In this document: piece after piece, positions 1 through 8,503 of the stretch
How positions within the stretch are numbered: the stretch's first letter is position 1
How the letters are laid out: every line of letters begins with the position of its first letter
DNA from: Flavobacteriaceae bacterium
GTDB lineage: Bacteria > Bacteroidota > Bacteroidia > Flavobacteriales > Flavobacteriaceae
Assembly: GCA_023954685.1 (NCBI GenBank)
Contig: JAGSHF010000006.1
Location: forward strand, 1-37,194
Direction of reading: 5' to 3'
DNA length: 37,194 nt
The notes under the pieces: model-generated
Seen by the model: the letters and a program-made list of their open reading frames with translations, nothing else
Databases searched by the model: none
Told to the model about the DNA's origin: nothing
Translations under genes and position numbers: made by a program

Positions 1-38
1 TCAATGTTTTCTCCTTCTTTAATAATAATTTTTAGCAT
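1..38 (-). CDS. rpsU: 30S ribosomal protein bS21, first 12 codons only (runs off the window)
   Basis: On the minus strand an ATG at 38-36 opens a frame reading M-L-K-I-I-I-K-E-G-E-N-I, the N-terminus typical of flavobacterial ribosomal protein bS21, a small-subunit protein beside the anti-Shine-Dalgarno. The rest lies outside the window. The start is 17 nt downstream of the rpoD stop codon, so the two are probably co-transcribed. The leader is A-rich; the only AGGA lies about 20 nt upstream of the ATG, too far for a normal ribosome binding site. The identification rests on 12 residues plus their position after rpoD. Confidence 0.75.
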   Translation of the reverse strand, partial: MLKIIIKEGENI

Positions 39-55
39 GTAATTTTTTTTAATGA

Positions 56-919
56 TTATCCTAAATATGTTTTTAATACCTTACTTTTTGAAGTGTGTCT
101 CAACCTTCTAATTCCTTTTTCTTTTATTTGTCTTACACGTTCACGTGTTAATCCAAAAGAATCTCCTATTTCTTGAAGACTCATTGGGTTTTTATCATTT
201 ATTCCATAGTAATGGCGTAACACTTCAGCTTCTTTTTCAGATAACATGTCTAAGGCACGATTTACTTCAATATTTAGTGAATCCTGCATCAAATCGGCAT
301 CAGGTCTTGGCGATTCATTAGAATTTACAACATCATAAAGTGTTGAGGTTTCACCTTCTCTTAAAGGAGCATCCATTGACACATGTCTACCCGAAATCTT
401 CATAGATTGTTTTACATCACTTATTGAAAGGTCTAAATTTTGCGCAATTTCTTGAGCACTAGGTGGTCTTTCATGTGTTTGTTCTAAGAAAGAATAAGCT
501 TTATTTATTTTATTTATTGACCCTATTTTATTCAACGGCAATCTAACAATTCTAGATTGTTCTGCCAAAGCTTGAAGAATTGCTTGTCTAATCCACCAAA
601 CAGCATAGGATATAAATTTAAAACCACGAGTTTCATCAAAACGTTTAGCGGCTTTTACCAGACCGGCATTCCCCTCATTTATTAAATCAGGTAATGTCAA
701 GCCTTGATTTTGATATTGTTTTGAGACCGATACTACAAAACGTAAGTTAGCAGTTGTAAGTTTGTCTAAAGCTTGTTGATCACCGGCTCGTATTCGCTGT
801 GCAAGTTCTACTTCTTCTTCGGCTGTTATTAATTGGATTTTTCCAATGTCTTGTAGGTATTTATCAAGTGATTTAGACTCCCTGTTGGTAACTTGTTTCG
901 TAATTTTTAGTTGCCTCAT
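56..919 (-). CDS. rpoD: Primary RNA polymerase sigma factor (sigma-70, RpoD/SigA)
   Basis: Housekeeping sigma factor that directs RNA polymerase to vegetative promoters. From the chosen start ([10 protein letters not shown]) it is 287 residues, the usual length of the Bacteroidota primary sigma, which lacks region 1.1. Region 1.2 ([12 protein letters not shown]) is near residues 20-32. Region 2 holds [12 protein letters not shown] and the -10 recognition segment [15 protein letters not shown]. The C-terminal region 4 helix-turn-helix reads [18 protein letters not shown]. The frame stays open 10 codons further up to an ATG at 949, but [10 protein letters not shown] is the conserved N-terminus of the family. 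rpsU follows 17 nt downstream. Confidence 0.96.
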   Translation of the reverse strand: MRQLKITKQVTNRESKSLDKYLQDIGKIQLITAEEEVELAQRIRAGDQQALDKLTTANLRFVVSVSKQYQNQGLTLPDLINEGNAGLVKAAKRFDETRGFKFISYAVWWIRQAILQALAEQSRIVRLPLNKIGSINKINKAYSFLEQTHERPPSAQEIAQNLDLSISDVKQSMKISGRHVSMDAPLREGETSTLYDVVNSNESPRPDADLMQDSLNIEVNRALDMLSEKEAEVLRHYYGINDKNPMSLQEIGDSFGLTRERVRQIKEKGIRRLRHTSKSKVLKTYLG

Positions 920-1070
920 GTATTGTTTTGAGTTAAGATTAGAAGGCACAATGTAACTTTATTATTGAGAAATCCTAATAAAAGCGTAGGTTTCTTACAA
1001 ATCATCAATAATGTAGCAGCGTTGTGGCTTATATTAGAGTCGCTTTTTTCTGTTTTAATAAGCGTAAAAT

Positions 1071-1775
1071 TCAAAGGATATGAAGTTCTTCATTAACTTT
1101 TAATTTAAAACGTTTTCTGAAAAGGTAGACACCTAAATATAGTAAAGGGGTGTCTAGAGCTGCTATCATAATTTTAAATACAAACCCTGCAGCAAGTAGC
1201 CCTTTGAATTTACTCCATTCAATTATACCAAACGAGCATAGGAGGAGTAATATTGTTAATGTGTCTACAAATTGAGAAGAAAAGGTTGAGAAGTTATTTC
1301 GAAGCCATAAATGTTTGCCTTTAGTCATTCGTTTCCAAAAATGATATATATGAATATCAATAAATTGAGCTAAAAGATAGGCCATCATACTTGCAAAAAC
1401 GGCTACAATTGTATTGCCAAAAACAGTGTGAAACATATCATCTTGAACATATGACCAAGATGTGGCTGGCGCCGAATCCGCCACTAGAATAATTAAAAGG
1501 GAAAATATTGATGCAAAAATGCCAAACACTACAACATCATTGGCCCGTTTCTTCCCATAAATCTCACTAATTAAATCGGTAACTAAAAAAGTAATAGGAT
1601 ATGGCAGAATTCCAACTGATATTTCAAACAGATTCACACCAAAAAACTCAATATTAAAAGGATACCAGTAAAAAAATTTTTGAAAAATTAAATTAGAAAC
1701 CACTAATGAAGTAATAAACAAAGCCCCTAATAACATATAGATGCGTTGGGCAAGAAGTTTATCTTTTAAAGTCAT
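1071..1775 (-). CDS. yhhQ: Queuosine-precursor transporter, YhhQ/VUT family
   Basis: Inner-membrane protein of 234 residues with about six hydrophobic segments. It carries the family's polar signatures: FLVTDLISEIYGKKRAND near residues 63-80 and SQFVDTLTILLL near 166-177, both diagnostic for the VUT/YhhQ family (formerly DUF165). Known members import 7-cyano- or 7-aminomethyl-7-deazaguanine for synthesis of the tRNA wobble base queuosine. It is divergent from the folK fusion across a 70-bp gap. No other queuosine gene is in the window, so the role rests on family membership. Confidence 0.9.
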   Translation of the reverse strand: MTLKDKLLAQRIYMLLGALFITSLVVSNLIFQKFFYWYPFNIEFFGVNLFEISVGILPYPITFLVTDLISEIYGKKRANDVVVFGIFASIFSLLIILVADSAPATSWSYVQDDMFHTVFGNTIVAVFASMMAYLLAQFIDIHIYHFWKRMTKGKHLWLRNNFSTFSSQFVDTLTILLLLCSFGIIEWSKFKGLLAAGFVFKIMIAALDTPLLYLGVYLFRKRFKLKVNEELHIL

Positions 1776-1845
1776 GTAAATTGTGAATAAATAGCGTTGG
1801 TAAATATAACTTAATAATTTTTCTTTTAGTTATTTTGTCTTTCCT

Positions 1846-2976
1846 ATGAATAAATCACATACTGCATATATCGCTATTGGAAGTAACAAGGGTGACAAAT
1901 TTAAAAATTTACAGTTAGCACTAGACGCTATTCATGAAAAGGTGGGTCGTATAATCGCCATTTCAAAAGTGTATCTATCGAAAGCAATAGGGTTTGATGG
2001 TGATGATTTTTATAATGGATGTATAGGGGTTGAAACTTTTATGGAGCCAGATCAATTGCTTGAAACACTTCTTGATATTGAAACTGATTTAGGTCGAACA
2101 AGATTGCAAACTAAAACATATGAATCAAGATCTATTGATTTAGACGTTGTTTTGTTTGATGACGCCGTTGTAAAAACAAAAGCATTGCAAATTCCACATC
2201 CAGAAATGAGGAATCGAAGGTTTGTTTTACTTCCACTAAATGATATTGCTGCTAGTGCAGTTTGTCCTGAAACGCATAAAACAATGACAAACCTGTTGGA
2301 GCAGTGTAAAGACCAAAGTGATTTAAAGCCTATTAATATTTGGCTAAAAAACCCATTAAAGTCAATTGATTTTTCAAAATACAATTACATGGCTATTGAG
2401 GGCAATATTGGTGCTGGAAAAACGAGTTTATCAACTATGATTTCCAATGACTTCAACGCTAAATTAGTTTTAGAACGTTTTGCTGATAATCCTTTTTTAC
2501 CCAAGTTTTATGAAGATGCGCAACGCTATGCATTTACTTTAGAAATGTCTTTTTTGGCGGACCGGTATCAGCAAATTAGTGATGATTTGTCACAATTAGA
2601 TTTGTTTAAAGATTTTATAGTTAGCGACTATGATGTATTTAAGTCTCTTATTTTTTCAAAAATAACATTACAAGAAGATGAGTTTATACTCTATAGAAAA
2701 CTTTTCTATTTGATGTATAAGGATATTGCAAAACCAGATTTGTATGTGTATTTATACCAAAATACAGCAAGACTCCAAGAAAATATTAAAAAGCGAGGCC
2801 GTGATTACGAGCAAAATATAGAAGATGATTATCTCGAAAAAATAAATACTGGCTATTTAATGTTTTTAAAAAGTCAAACAGAATTTAACGTTAAGATTAT
2901 TGATATTTCTAATTGTGATTTTGTTAAAAGCAGGAAGGATTATCTATGGCTTTTAAGTGAAATTTGTAAAGAATAA
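1846..2976 (+). CDS. folK: Bifunctional HPPK (FolK) fused to a deoxynucleoside kinase
   Basis: Two enzymes in one 376-residue chain. Residues 1-160 are 6-hydroxymethyl-7,8-dihydropterin pyrophosphokinase, the folate-pathway step that pyrophosphorylates the pterin: AYIAIGSNKGDK at the N-terminus, SRSIDLDVVLFDD at 94-106 and PHPEMRNRRFVLLPL at 117-131. Residues about 180-376 are a deoxynucleoside kinase of the dGK/dAK type: P-loop GNIGAGKT at 186-193, ERFADNPFLPKFYED after it, and a lid-like KKRGRDYEQNIEDDYL near 312-327. The fusion recurs in Flavobacteriia. It is divergent from yhhQ and precedes an unrelated barrel protein. Confidence 0.93.
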   Translation: MNKSHTAYIAIGSNKGDKFKNLQLALDAIHEKVGRIIAISKVYLSKAIGFDGDDFYNGCIGVETFMEPDQLLETLLDIETDLGRTRLQTKTYESRSIDLDVVLFDDAVVKTKALQIPHPEMRNRRFVLLPLNDIAASAVCPETHKTMTNLLEQCKDQSDLKPINIWLKNPLKSIDFSKYNYMAIEGNIGAGKTSLSTMISNDFNAKLVLERFADNPFLPKFYEDAQRYAFTLEMSFLADRYQQISDDLSQLDLFKDFIVSDYDVFKSLIFSKITLQEDEFILYRKLFYLMYKDIAKPDLYVYLYQNTARLQENIKKRGRDYEQNIEDDYLEKINTGYLMFLKSQTEFNVKIIDISNCDFVKSRKDYLWLLSEICKE

Positions 2977-3092
2977 TTTCATATACCCTTGCATCTCCTA
3001 GATTTCTTTTTAGCTACTTTTAGTAAATAAAAATGTTAATTTTATTTTTTTTCATTAACTTCGTTTTCAAATTAAACTTTAATTAATCTATT

Positions 3093-3524
3093 ATGAAAAA
3101 AATTACTTTATTATTTGTTATTGCGTTAATGTTTAGTGCAGTAAACGTTTTTAGTCAAGCAAGAAAGGAATTGAATTTTGGTCTTATTGGTGCAAATTAT
3201 GAGTTTCCAGTAAGTACAGATATAACAATTGCACCATTTGCAGGAACTAATCTAGATTTAGATTGGCTAACATTTGGGGTAAGAGGAAACTACTATTTTG
3301 ACAACTTATTTAATATTACAGCTGATGCTTGGGATGTATATGGTGGTGTTGGTGCTGGTTATTCAATTTATAATGGCAACGGAAATAACTCCAGTGATTT
3401 AGATATTGGTCTTTATGCTGGTGGTAGATGGTTTTGGAATGATAAATGGGGCTTATTTTTAGAAATAGGCGGCGGAAGTACGCAAGGAGCAACTGGCGGC
3501 CTTGGGTTGACGGTAAAACTATAA
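3093..3524 (+). CDS. Small secreted outer-membrane beta-barrel-like protein
   Basis: A 143-residue protein with a clear signal peptide (MKKITLLFVIALMFSAVNVFSQ, cleavage near residue 22). The rest is glycine/aromatic-rich alternating sequence (FGVRGNYYFDNLFNI, GAGYSIYNG, GLYAGGRWFWND), ending in hydrophobic GGLGLTVKL, as in small porin-like barrels with short strands. It probably sits in the outer membrane. It is monocistronic: a strong terminator lies 20 bp after the stop. No specific function can be assigned. Confidence 0.75.
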   Translation: MKKITLLFVIALMFSAVNVFSQARKELNFGLIGANYEFPVSTDITIAPFAGTNLDLDWLTFGVRGNYYFDNLFNITADAWDVYGGVGAGYSIYNGNGNNSSDLDIGLYAGGRWFWNDKWGLFLEIGGGSTQGATGGLGLTVKL

Positions 3525-3544
3525 ACAACTAGAACTATAAATTG

Positions 3545-3582
3545 AAGTCGTTTAAGCATTTTGCTTAAACGGCTTTTTTTTT
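3545..3582 (+). terminator. Rho-independent terminator of the small barrel gene
   Basis: A 12-bp stem GTCGTTTAAGCA / TGCTTAAACGGC (one G-U pair) with a TTT loop, followed by a run of nine T, 20 bp after the stop codon at 3524. Confidence 0.92.
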
Positions 3583-3599
3583 ACATAGAAATTGAAATT

Positions 3600-4259
3600 T
3601 TAAAACAGTTGATATAGAGTTGTTACGATACGTCCATTATTATGTGCTAGAATATACTCGCAAAGCTGTTTTTTATCTATGATGTTTAAATCAAAAGGAG
3701 TTTCCAATAGGTTAACACCACTATTTTTTTTCAACCTAATCCCTTGTCCAGAAATGATGTCTTTGTTTGGAACAAAATTTCCAACTGGAATATGTTCCGT
3801 TAGGATCATGTATTTATAAGACACTAATTTTTTAATAACACCTTGTATTTCTATATTAGATAGGTGTTGTAATACTTGTCTTAATATAATACAATCTCCA
3901 TTTGGAAGTTCATCTTTTGAAATATCCAAACAATGAAATTCTAAATTGTTTTCTTTATATAGTTTTTGATTCCTTATTATAAGGGGTTCAACAATATCTA
4001 TTCCTATATATTTTTTAGTGTACTTAGTTAGGTGTTTTCCAATATTGAAATCGCCACAACCTAGATCACATACTATTAGAGGAGAATGATAAGACTTTAA
4101 AAAGGCAATTATGACCTCTAAATAGGGGTTGATAATTTCGGGATCATGTGAACCTGCACCCGAATAAAAATCAAACGTTGTCCCACCCCAAAGGTTCAAG
4201 TCATAAATTTGATGCATGACCGCTTTAGTAGGCCAAGGTTGTTTTGGGTTTTTTGCCAC
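3600..4259 (-). CDS. Class I SAM-dependent methyltransferase
   Basis: A 219-residue soluble protein with the Rossmann glycine loop VCDLGCGDFNIG at 63-74, an acidic post-motif (GIDIVEP at 86-92) and the later strand GDCIILRQVLQHLS at 121-134, all typical of class I methyltransferases. The substrate is unknown. It starts with GTG at 4259-4257, directly against the TAA of the upstream RNA methyltransferase with no intervening base, so translational coupling is likely. The GTG is preferred over the ATG 14 codons in, because NPKQPWPTK looks like conserved coding sequence. Confidence 0.85.
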   Translation of the reverse strand: MAKNPKQPWPTKAVMHQIYDLNLWGGTTFDFYSGAGSHDPEIINPYLEVIIAFLKSYHSPLIVCDLGCGDFNIGKHLTKYTKKYIGIDIVEPLIIRNQKLYKENNLEFHCLDISKDELPNGDCIILRQVLQHLSNIEIQGVIKKLVSYKYMILTEHIPVGNFVPNKDIISGQGIRLKKNSGVNLLETPFDLNIIDKKQLCEYILAHNNGRIVTTLYQLF

Positions 4260-4799
4260 TTATTGATGAGGTATGATTAATTTACTATAAACATCCCACA
4301 CTACAACACCACAACTCACCGCAATGTTCAAGGAATGTTTGGTGCCAAATTGTGGAATTTCAATAACGAGGTCACTGGCATCAACAACCATTTGTTGCAC
4401 GCCTTTGACCTCGTTACCAAAAACCAAAGCGTATTTTGTTTTGGATTGCGTTGTAAACTCATTGAGCATTGTTGCATTTTCAGCTTGCTCAATTGATATC
4501 ACTCTAACGCCATCAGCTTTTAGTTTTTCAACAAGCGTTAAGGTGTCTTCAATATGTTCCCAATCTACTGCTTCGGTACTACCAAGTGCGGTTTTATGTA
4601 TATCCTTGTGCGGCGGTTGGGCAGTAATACCACAGAGGTATATTTTTTCAACTAAAAAGGCATCGCTGGTTCTAAATACAGAGCCAATATTATTTAAACT
4701 TCTAATGTTATCTAGCACAATTATAATGGGCGTTTTTTCTGAAGATTTAAAACCTTCAATGGTCAACCTGTCTAATTCGCTATTTTTTAATTTACGCAT
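4260..4799 (-). CDS. TrmH/SpoU-family RNA 2'-O-methyltransferase
   Basis: SPOUT-fold RNA ribose methyltransferase of 179 residues. The three SpoU motifs are present: LDNIRSLNNIGSVFRTSDA at 29-47 (N36/R43 type), LVFGNEVKGV at 125-134, and IEIPQFGTKHSLNIAVSCG at 146-164, which forms the knot and binds SAM. It has no N-terminal L30e-like substrate domain, so it is a minimal TrmH-type enzyme. It probably methylates a tRNA or rRNA ribose; which one is not visible. It heads a two-gene unit with the class I methyltransferase, whose GTG abuts its stop codon. Confidence 0.9.
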   Translation of the reverse strand: MRKLKNSELDRLTIEGFKSSEKTPIIIVLDNIRSLNNIGSVFRTSDAFLVEKIYLCGITAQPPHKDIHKTALGSTEAVDWEHIEDTLTLVEKLKADGVRVISIEQAENATMLNEFTTQSKTKYALVFGNEVKGVQQMVVDASDLVIEIPQFGTKHSLNIAVSCGVVVWDVYSKLIIPHQ

Positions 4800-4816
4800 G
4801 TCAAAATAAGGTGTCT

Positions 4817-4883
4817 GTCATTTTGAAAGCAACGGATTTGGCAATCTTTTTAAAGAAAGATGTTTCATTTTGTTCAGAATGAC
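4817..4883. repeat. Degenerate ~67-bp intergenic palindrome with GTCATTYTGAA ends
   Basis: The outer arms are GTCATTTTGAA at 4817-4827 and TTCAGAATGAC at 4873-4883, inverted with one mismatch. The centre holds a further ATCTTT / AAAGAT stem. It lies between the divergent RNA methyltransferase and mutS genes. It looks like a worn short palindromic intergenic repeat rather than a site for either gene. Confidence 0.55.
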
Positions 4884-5024
4884 AATTATTAATGTTGAAA
4901 TGTCTCAATAATTGTAAATAACTTCTATTATTATGCCTTTACAAAGCATCAAATAATATTTACATTAGCGTTCTTGCAATGTCGAGACTTTGGAACAAAA
5001 GTAACACATAAAAACCACTTACAA

Positions 5025-7634
5025 TTGGCTAAAAAAACGAAAAAAGTAACCCCTTTAATGCAGCAGTATAATGCGATAAAAGTAAAGTATCCAGATGCTA
5101 TGTTGTTGTTTAGGGTGGGTGATTTTTATGAAACTTTTGGAAGTGATGCTATTAAGGCATCCAAAATACTAGGAATCATATTGACCAAAAGAGGAGCAGG
5201 TAGTGAAACCGAAACTGAATTGGCTGGTTTTCCGCACCATTCTATAAATACCTATTTGCCAAAACTAGTTAAGGCCGGCGAGCGGGTTGCTATATGTGAC
5301 CAGTTAGAAGATCCTAAACTCACCAAAACCATAGTAAAACGAGGTGTTACAGAATTAGTTACACCTGGTGTGGCATTGAATGATGAGGTCTTGCATTCTA
5401 AAACTAATAATTTTTTAGCATCTGTATATTTCGGTAAGTATATAGGGGTCTCTTTTTTAGATGTATCCACAGGTGAATTTTTAACCTCTCAAGGAAATGC
5501 AGAGTATATTGATAAATTACTCCAAAATTTCAACCCAAGTGAAGTGCTCATTGAGAAACAAAAGCGTACCATCTTTAAAGACACCTTCGGCGATAATTTC
5601 CACACGTTTTATTTAGAAGATTGGGTGTTTCAAGATGACTATGCTAATGAAACTTTATGCAATCATTTTGAAACTAAAACATTAAAGGGGTTTGGTATAC
5701 AGGATCTTTTTGAAGGTGTTGTGGCTTCGGGGTCAATTTTGCATTATTTAGCTGAAACGCAGCATCATAAATTACAACATATCACCCGCATTCATCGTAT
5801 TGCTGAAGATGAGTACGTTTGGATGGATCGATTTACCATTCGTAATTTAGAATTGTATCAGTCTACTAATGCAAATGCGGTAACCTTGCTTAATGTTATT
5901 GATAAAACAACATCGCCAATGGGTGGACGTATGCTTAAGCGCTGGCTGGCGTTACCATTAAAGCACGCAGAGAAAATCAAACAGCGCCATGAGGTCGTTA
6001 AGTATCTATTGGCTCATGAAATTACGCTTCAAAAGATTCAGCATCAAATTAAACAAATTGGTGATATTGAGCGTTTAATTTCTAAAGTCGCTACGGCAAA
6101 AGTTGGCCCACGAGAAGTTATTCAATTAAAAAATTCTTTAGAAGCTATTGTACCCATTAAGGCTTTAGCAAGTCAATGTGAAAATGAAGCACTAAAAGTT
6201 ATTGGAGATGCGATTTTAGGCTGTGATGTGCTTCGAGAAAAGATTAAAGCGACTTTAAATGAAGAAGCACCGGTAAATATTTTAAAAGGAAACACCATTT
6301 CTTCTACATTTTCTTCTGAATTAAAAGCGTTAAGAGCTTTAGCTTTTTCTGGCAAAGATTATTTAGACAAAATGTTGGCGCGTGAAAGTGAACGCACTGG
6401 TATTACCTCGCTAAAAATAGCTTCCAATAATGTATTTGGGTATTATATTGAAGTGAGAAATACACATAAGGATAAAGTGCCTGAAGAGTGGATTAGAAAG
6501 CAAACACTTGTAAATGCAGAGCGCTATATTACAGAAGAACTCAAAACTTATGAATCACAAATATTAGGTGCTGAAGAGCGAATTTTAGCTATTGAACAAC
6601 AATTATTTTCAGAGTTGGTAGGCTGGATGAATCAATACATACAACCCGTACAACAAAATGCGCAATTGATTGGGCAATTAGATTGCCTTTGTGGATTTGC
6701 ACAATTAGCCGAAGATAACAACTATGTTTACCCAGTTATTGATGAGTCTTATGATTTAGAAATTAGGGACGGTCGTCATCCTGTAATAGAAAAACAATTG
6801 CCTATTGGTGAAGATTATATTGCAAATGATGTGTATCTAGATAGAAGTACACAGCAAATAATTATGATTACTGGACCTAATATGTCTGGTAAATCAGCAA
6901 TTTTAAGGCAAACGGCTTTAATTGTATTGCTCGCACAAATGGGGAGTTTTGTACCGGCACAAAGTGCTAGAATAGGATTGGTAGATAAAATATTTACTAG
7001 GGTAGGGGCCAGTGATAATATTTCTATGGGCGAATCTACTTTTATGGTTGAAATGAATGAAACGGCGTCTATTTTAAATAATATTTCTGAACGCAGTTTG
7101 GTATTGCTTGATGAAATAGGAAGAGGCACAAGCACTTATGATGGTATTTCTATAGCATGGGCAATTAGTGAGTATTTGCACGAGCATCCTTCAAAAGCTA
7201 AAACTTTATTTGCCACGCATTATCATGAGCTTAATGAGATGACCGAAACATTTGAGCGAATCAAAAACTTTAATGTTTCTGTAAAAGAGCTAAAGGATAA
7301 TGTGTTGTTTTTACGAAAACTGGTTGCAGGTGGCAGCGAGCACAGTTTTGGAATTCATGTGGCTAAAATGGCAGGAATGCCGCAGCAAGTGATTCAAAGA
7401 GCCAACAAAATATTAAAGCAATTAGAAAAGTCCCATTCCAGTGATGAGCTTACAGATAAGATTAAAGGATTAAATGATGACATGCAGTTGAGTTTCTTCA
7501 ATTTGGATGACCCACTTTTAGAGGAAATTAAAGATGAAATATTGCATATTGATATTAACACGTTAACACCTGTTGAGGCCCTAATGAAGCTTAATGAAAT
7601 TAAGCGAATGCTCGAAAAGAAAAAAAGAGCATAA
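5025..7634 (+). CDS. mutS: DNA mismatch repair protein MutS
   Basis: Mismatch-recognition ATPase of methyl-independent repair. Numbered from the chosen TTG start it is 869 residues. The mismatch-reading Phe-X-Glu is in GDFYETFG (about 33-39). Walker A is GPNMSGKS near 617-624, Walker B is [10 protein letters not shown] near 691, and the helix-turn-helix dimerisation tail follows, so domains I-V are all present. The frame extends 17 codons upstream to an ATG at 4974, but [17 protein letters not shown] is unlike the family, whereas (L/M)[15 protein letters not shown] is the normal N-terminus. A tRNA promoter follows 17 bp after the stop. Confidence 0.96.
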   Translation: MAKKTKKVTPLMQQYNAIKVKYPDAMLLFRVGDFYETFGSDAIKASKILGIILTKRGAGSETETELAGFPHHSINTYLPKLVKAGERVAICDQLEDPKLTKTIVKRGVTELVTPGVALNDEVLHSKTNNFLASVYFGKYIGVSFLDVSTGEFLTSQGNAEYIDKLLQNFNPSEVLIEKQKRTIFKDTFGDNFHTFYLEDWVFQDDYANETLCNHFETKTLKGFGIQDLFEGVVASGSILHYLAETQHHKLQHITRIHRIAEDEYVWMDRFTIRNLELYQSTNANAVTLLNVIDKTTSPMGGRMLKRWLALPLKHAEKIKQRHEVVKYLLAHEITLQKIQHQIKQIGDIERLISKVATAKVGPREVIQLKNSLEAIVPIKALASQCENEALKVIGDAILGCDVLREKIKATLNEEAPVNILKGNTISSTFSSELKALRALAFSGKDYLDKMLARESERTGITSLKIASNNVFGYYIEVRNTHKDKVPEEWIRKQTLVNAERYITEELKTYESQILGAEERILAIEQQLFSELVGWMNQYIQPVQQNAQLIGQLDCLCGFAQLAEDNNYVYPVIDESYDLEIRDGRHPVIEKQLPIGEDYIANDVYLDRSTQQIIMITGPNMSGKSAILRQTALIVLLAQMGSFVPAQSARIGLVDKIFTRVGASDNISMGESTFMVEMNETASILNNISERSLVLLDEIGRGTSTYDGISIAWAISEYLHEHPSKAKTLFATHYHELNEMTETFERIKNFNVSVKELKDNVLFLRKLVAGGSEHSFGIHVAKMAGMPQQVIQRANKILKQLEKSHSSDELTDKIKGLNDDMQLSFFNLDDPLLEEIKDEILHIDINTLTPVEALMKLNEIKRMLEKKKRA

Positions 7635-7650
7635 AAAGTTTAAAAAACCC

Positions 7651-7680
7651 TTTGGTATTTTAAGAATTGTATTAAATTTG
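7651..7680 (+). promoter_or_regulatory. Bacteroidota-type promoter for the tRNA-Gly/tRNA-Leu unit
   Basis: TTTG at 7651-7654 and TAAATTTG at 7673-7680, with an 18-bp spacer. This is an essentially perfect match to the Bacteroidota consensus (TTTG ... TAnnTTTG) and lies 38 bp before the first tRNA. Confidence 0.8.
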
Positions 7681-7717
7681 CATCCGCAATCAGGAGATTG
7701 TGCGTTCATTAAAAACT

Positions 7718-7789
7718 GCGAAAGTAGCTCAGGGGTAGAGCATCACCTTGCCAAGGTGGGGGTCGCGGGTTCAAATCCCGTCTTTCGCT
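7718..7789 (+). tRNA. tRNA-Gly (anticodon GCC)
   Basis: A 72-nt cloverleaf. The acceptor stem GCGAAAG (7718-7724) pairs with CTTTCGC (7782-7788). The anticodon stem is TCACC / GGTGG with loop TTGCCAA, and the GCC anticodon is at 7750-7752. The T arm is CGGGTTCAAATCCCG. CCA is not encoded. Confidence 0.96.
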
Positions 7790-7836
7790 CTATACACTAA
7801 AAATATACCAGCGATGTGCTTAGCATATCGAAGCCT

Positions 7837-7920
7837 GCTGAAGTGGTGGAATTGGTAGACACGTTGGACTTAAAATCCAATGTCCATTAGGACGTACGGG
7901 TTCAAGTCCCGTCTTCAGTA
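7837..7920 (+). tRNA. tRNA-Leu (anticodon TAA)
   Basis: An 84-nt class II tRNA. The acceptor stem GCTGAAG pairs with CTTCAGT (a G-U at the first pair). The anticodon stem is TTGGA / TCCAA with loop CTTAAAA, giving anticodon TAA. The long variable arm is GTCC-ATTA-GGAC and the T arm ACGGGTTCAAGTCCCGT. CCA is not encoded. The last 14 bases plus one flanking base recur at 8072-8086. Confidence 0.95.
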
Positions 7921-7928
7921 CAGATGAA

Positions 7929-7956
7929 AAGCCGAAACGAAAGTTTCGGCTTTTTT
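7929..7956 (+). terminator. Rho-independent terminator of the tRNA unit
   Basis: The stem GCCGAAAC / GTTTCGGC with a GAAA loop is followed by six T, starting 10 bp after tRNA-Leu. Confidence 0.93.
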
Positions 7957-8005
7957 GTTTTAAAAATATACGGAAAGCTCGCTTTTAAGTATATTTTTAA
8001 AACAA
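7955..8005. repeat. 51-bp near-perfect palindrome
   Basis: TTGTTTTAAAAATATAC (7955-7971) is perfectly inverted at 7989-8005. The 17-nt loop between can itself fold (AAAGC-TC-GCTTT). It overlaps the T-run of the tRNA terminator. It could form a cruciform or a long RNA hairpin. No coding function is visible. Confidence 0.85.
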
Positions 8006-8008
8006 TAA

Positions 8009-8033
8009 AGCCATCCAATATTTTGGATTGGCT
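8009..8033. repeat. Third stem-loop downstream of tRNA-Leu
   Basis: AGCCATCCAA (8009-8018) pairs with TTGGATTGGCT (8023-8033) with one bulged base and a TATT loop. No T-run follows, so it is not an obvious terminator; it may be a decayed one. Confidence 0.6.
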
Positions 8034-8071
8034 ATTCTCAAGATGTTGATAGGGGACTCGCCGAAGGCAAT

Positions 8072-8086
8072 TCCCGTCTTCAGTAC
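8072..8086 (+). repeat. 15-bp direct copy of the tRNA-Leu 3' end (possible att remnant)
   Basis: TCCCGTCTTCAGTAC matches 7907-7921, the 3' T-stem and acceptor end of tRNA-Leu plus one base. The preceding bases (8054-8076, GGGACTCGCC-GAA-GGCAATTCCC) fold into an imperfect hairpin where a T arm would be. It could be an attachment-site duplication made by an element inserted at the tRNA, or the tail of a decayed second tRNA-Leu copy. Confidence 0.6.
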
Positions 8087-8091
8087 CTAGA

Positions 8092-8130
8092 AAATCCGTA
8101 ACAACTTATTAATTAAGATGTTGCGGATTT
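8092..8130. terminator. 17-bp stem-loop after the tRNA 3'-end copy, probable terminator
   Basis: AAATCCGTAACAACTTA (8092-8108) pairs with TAAGATGTTGCGGATTT (8114-8130) with one G-U and one mismatch. The loop is TTAAT and a weak T-rich tail CTTGTTTCT follows. It sits behind the tRNA-end copy just as the first terminator sits behind the true tRNA. Confidence 0.6.
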
Positions 8131-8503
8131 CTTGTTTCTAATTTGGGCAATAATTTCTCTGCCAAAATAAAATAAATACATTTTTTACTAATTAGTTGGT
8201 CGCCCTTAAATTATAAGTTTAGTCTTAATTCGCCATTGGTGAATGCCCTAACGAACTGTGTTTGTATTTATTTTTATGGGCTCTCCTATTTCTGAAATTC
8301 CGCCATGCTTAATAAAAGCGTTGGAACTTTTACATTCAATTCAATTACCCTTTGCTTGATATGTAAGAAAATTATGTAATTTTAAAGAAATAAATATAAT
8401 GGATATAAAAATTGTCTTTATCCATACGTTGGCGTTCATTAAAAGGACGTGATAACAATTATTAAAGGATAGATTAAGGTTCAAAAAAGGCATAGGGATA
8501 ATA
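8131..8503. other. 373-bp non-coding stretch at the start of the accessory region
   Basis: No credible gene on either strand. CATACGTTGGCGTTCATT at 8423-8440 matches the right core of the repeat family described at 11459-11589 (consensus near TATACAAACACGTTGGC). Upstream, CTAACGAACTGTGTTTGTAT near 8248-8267 may be a worn left core. The remainder is AT-rich with no recognisable promoter. Confidence 0.5.

Noticed and set aside
4324-4809. A 161-codon frame on the plus strand over the TrmH gene
   Set aside because: No recognisable motifs, and it lies fully opposite the clear SpoU motifs.
7594-7800. A 68-codon frame overlapping the end of mutS
   Set aside because: It runs through the tRNA promoter and the whole tRNA-Gly gene.
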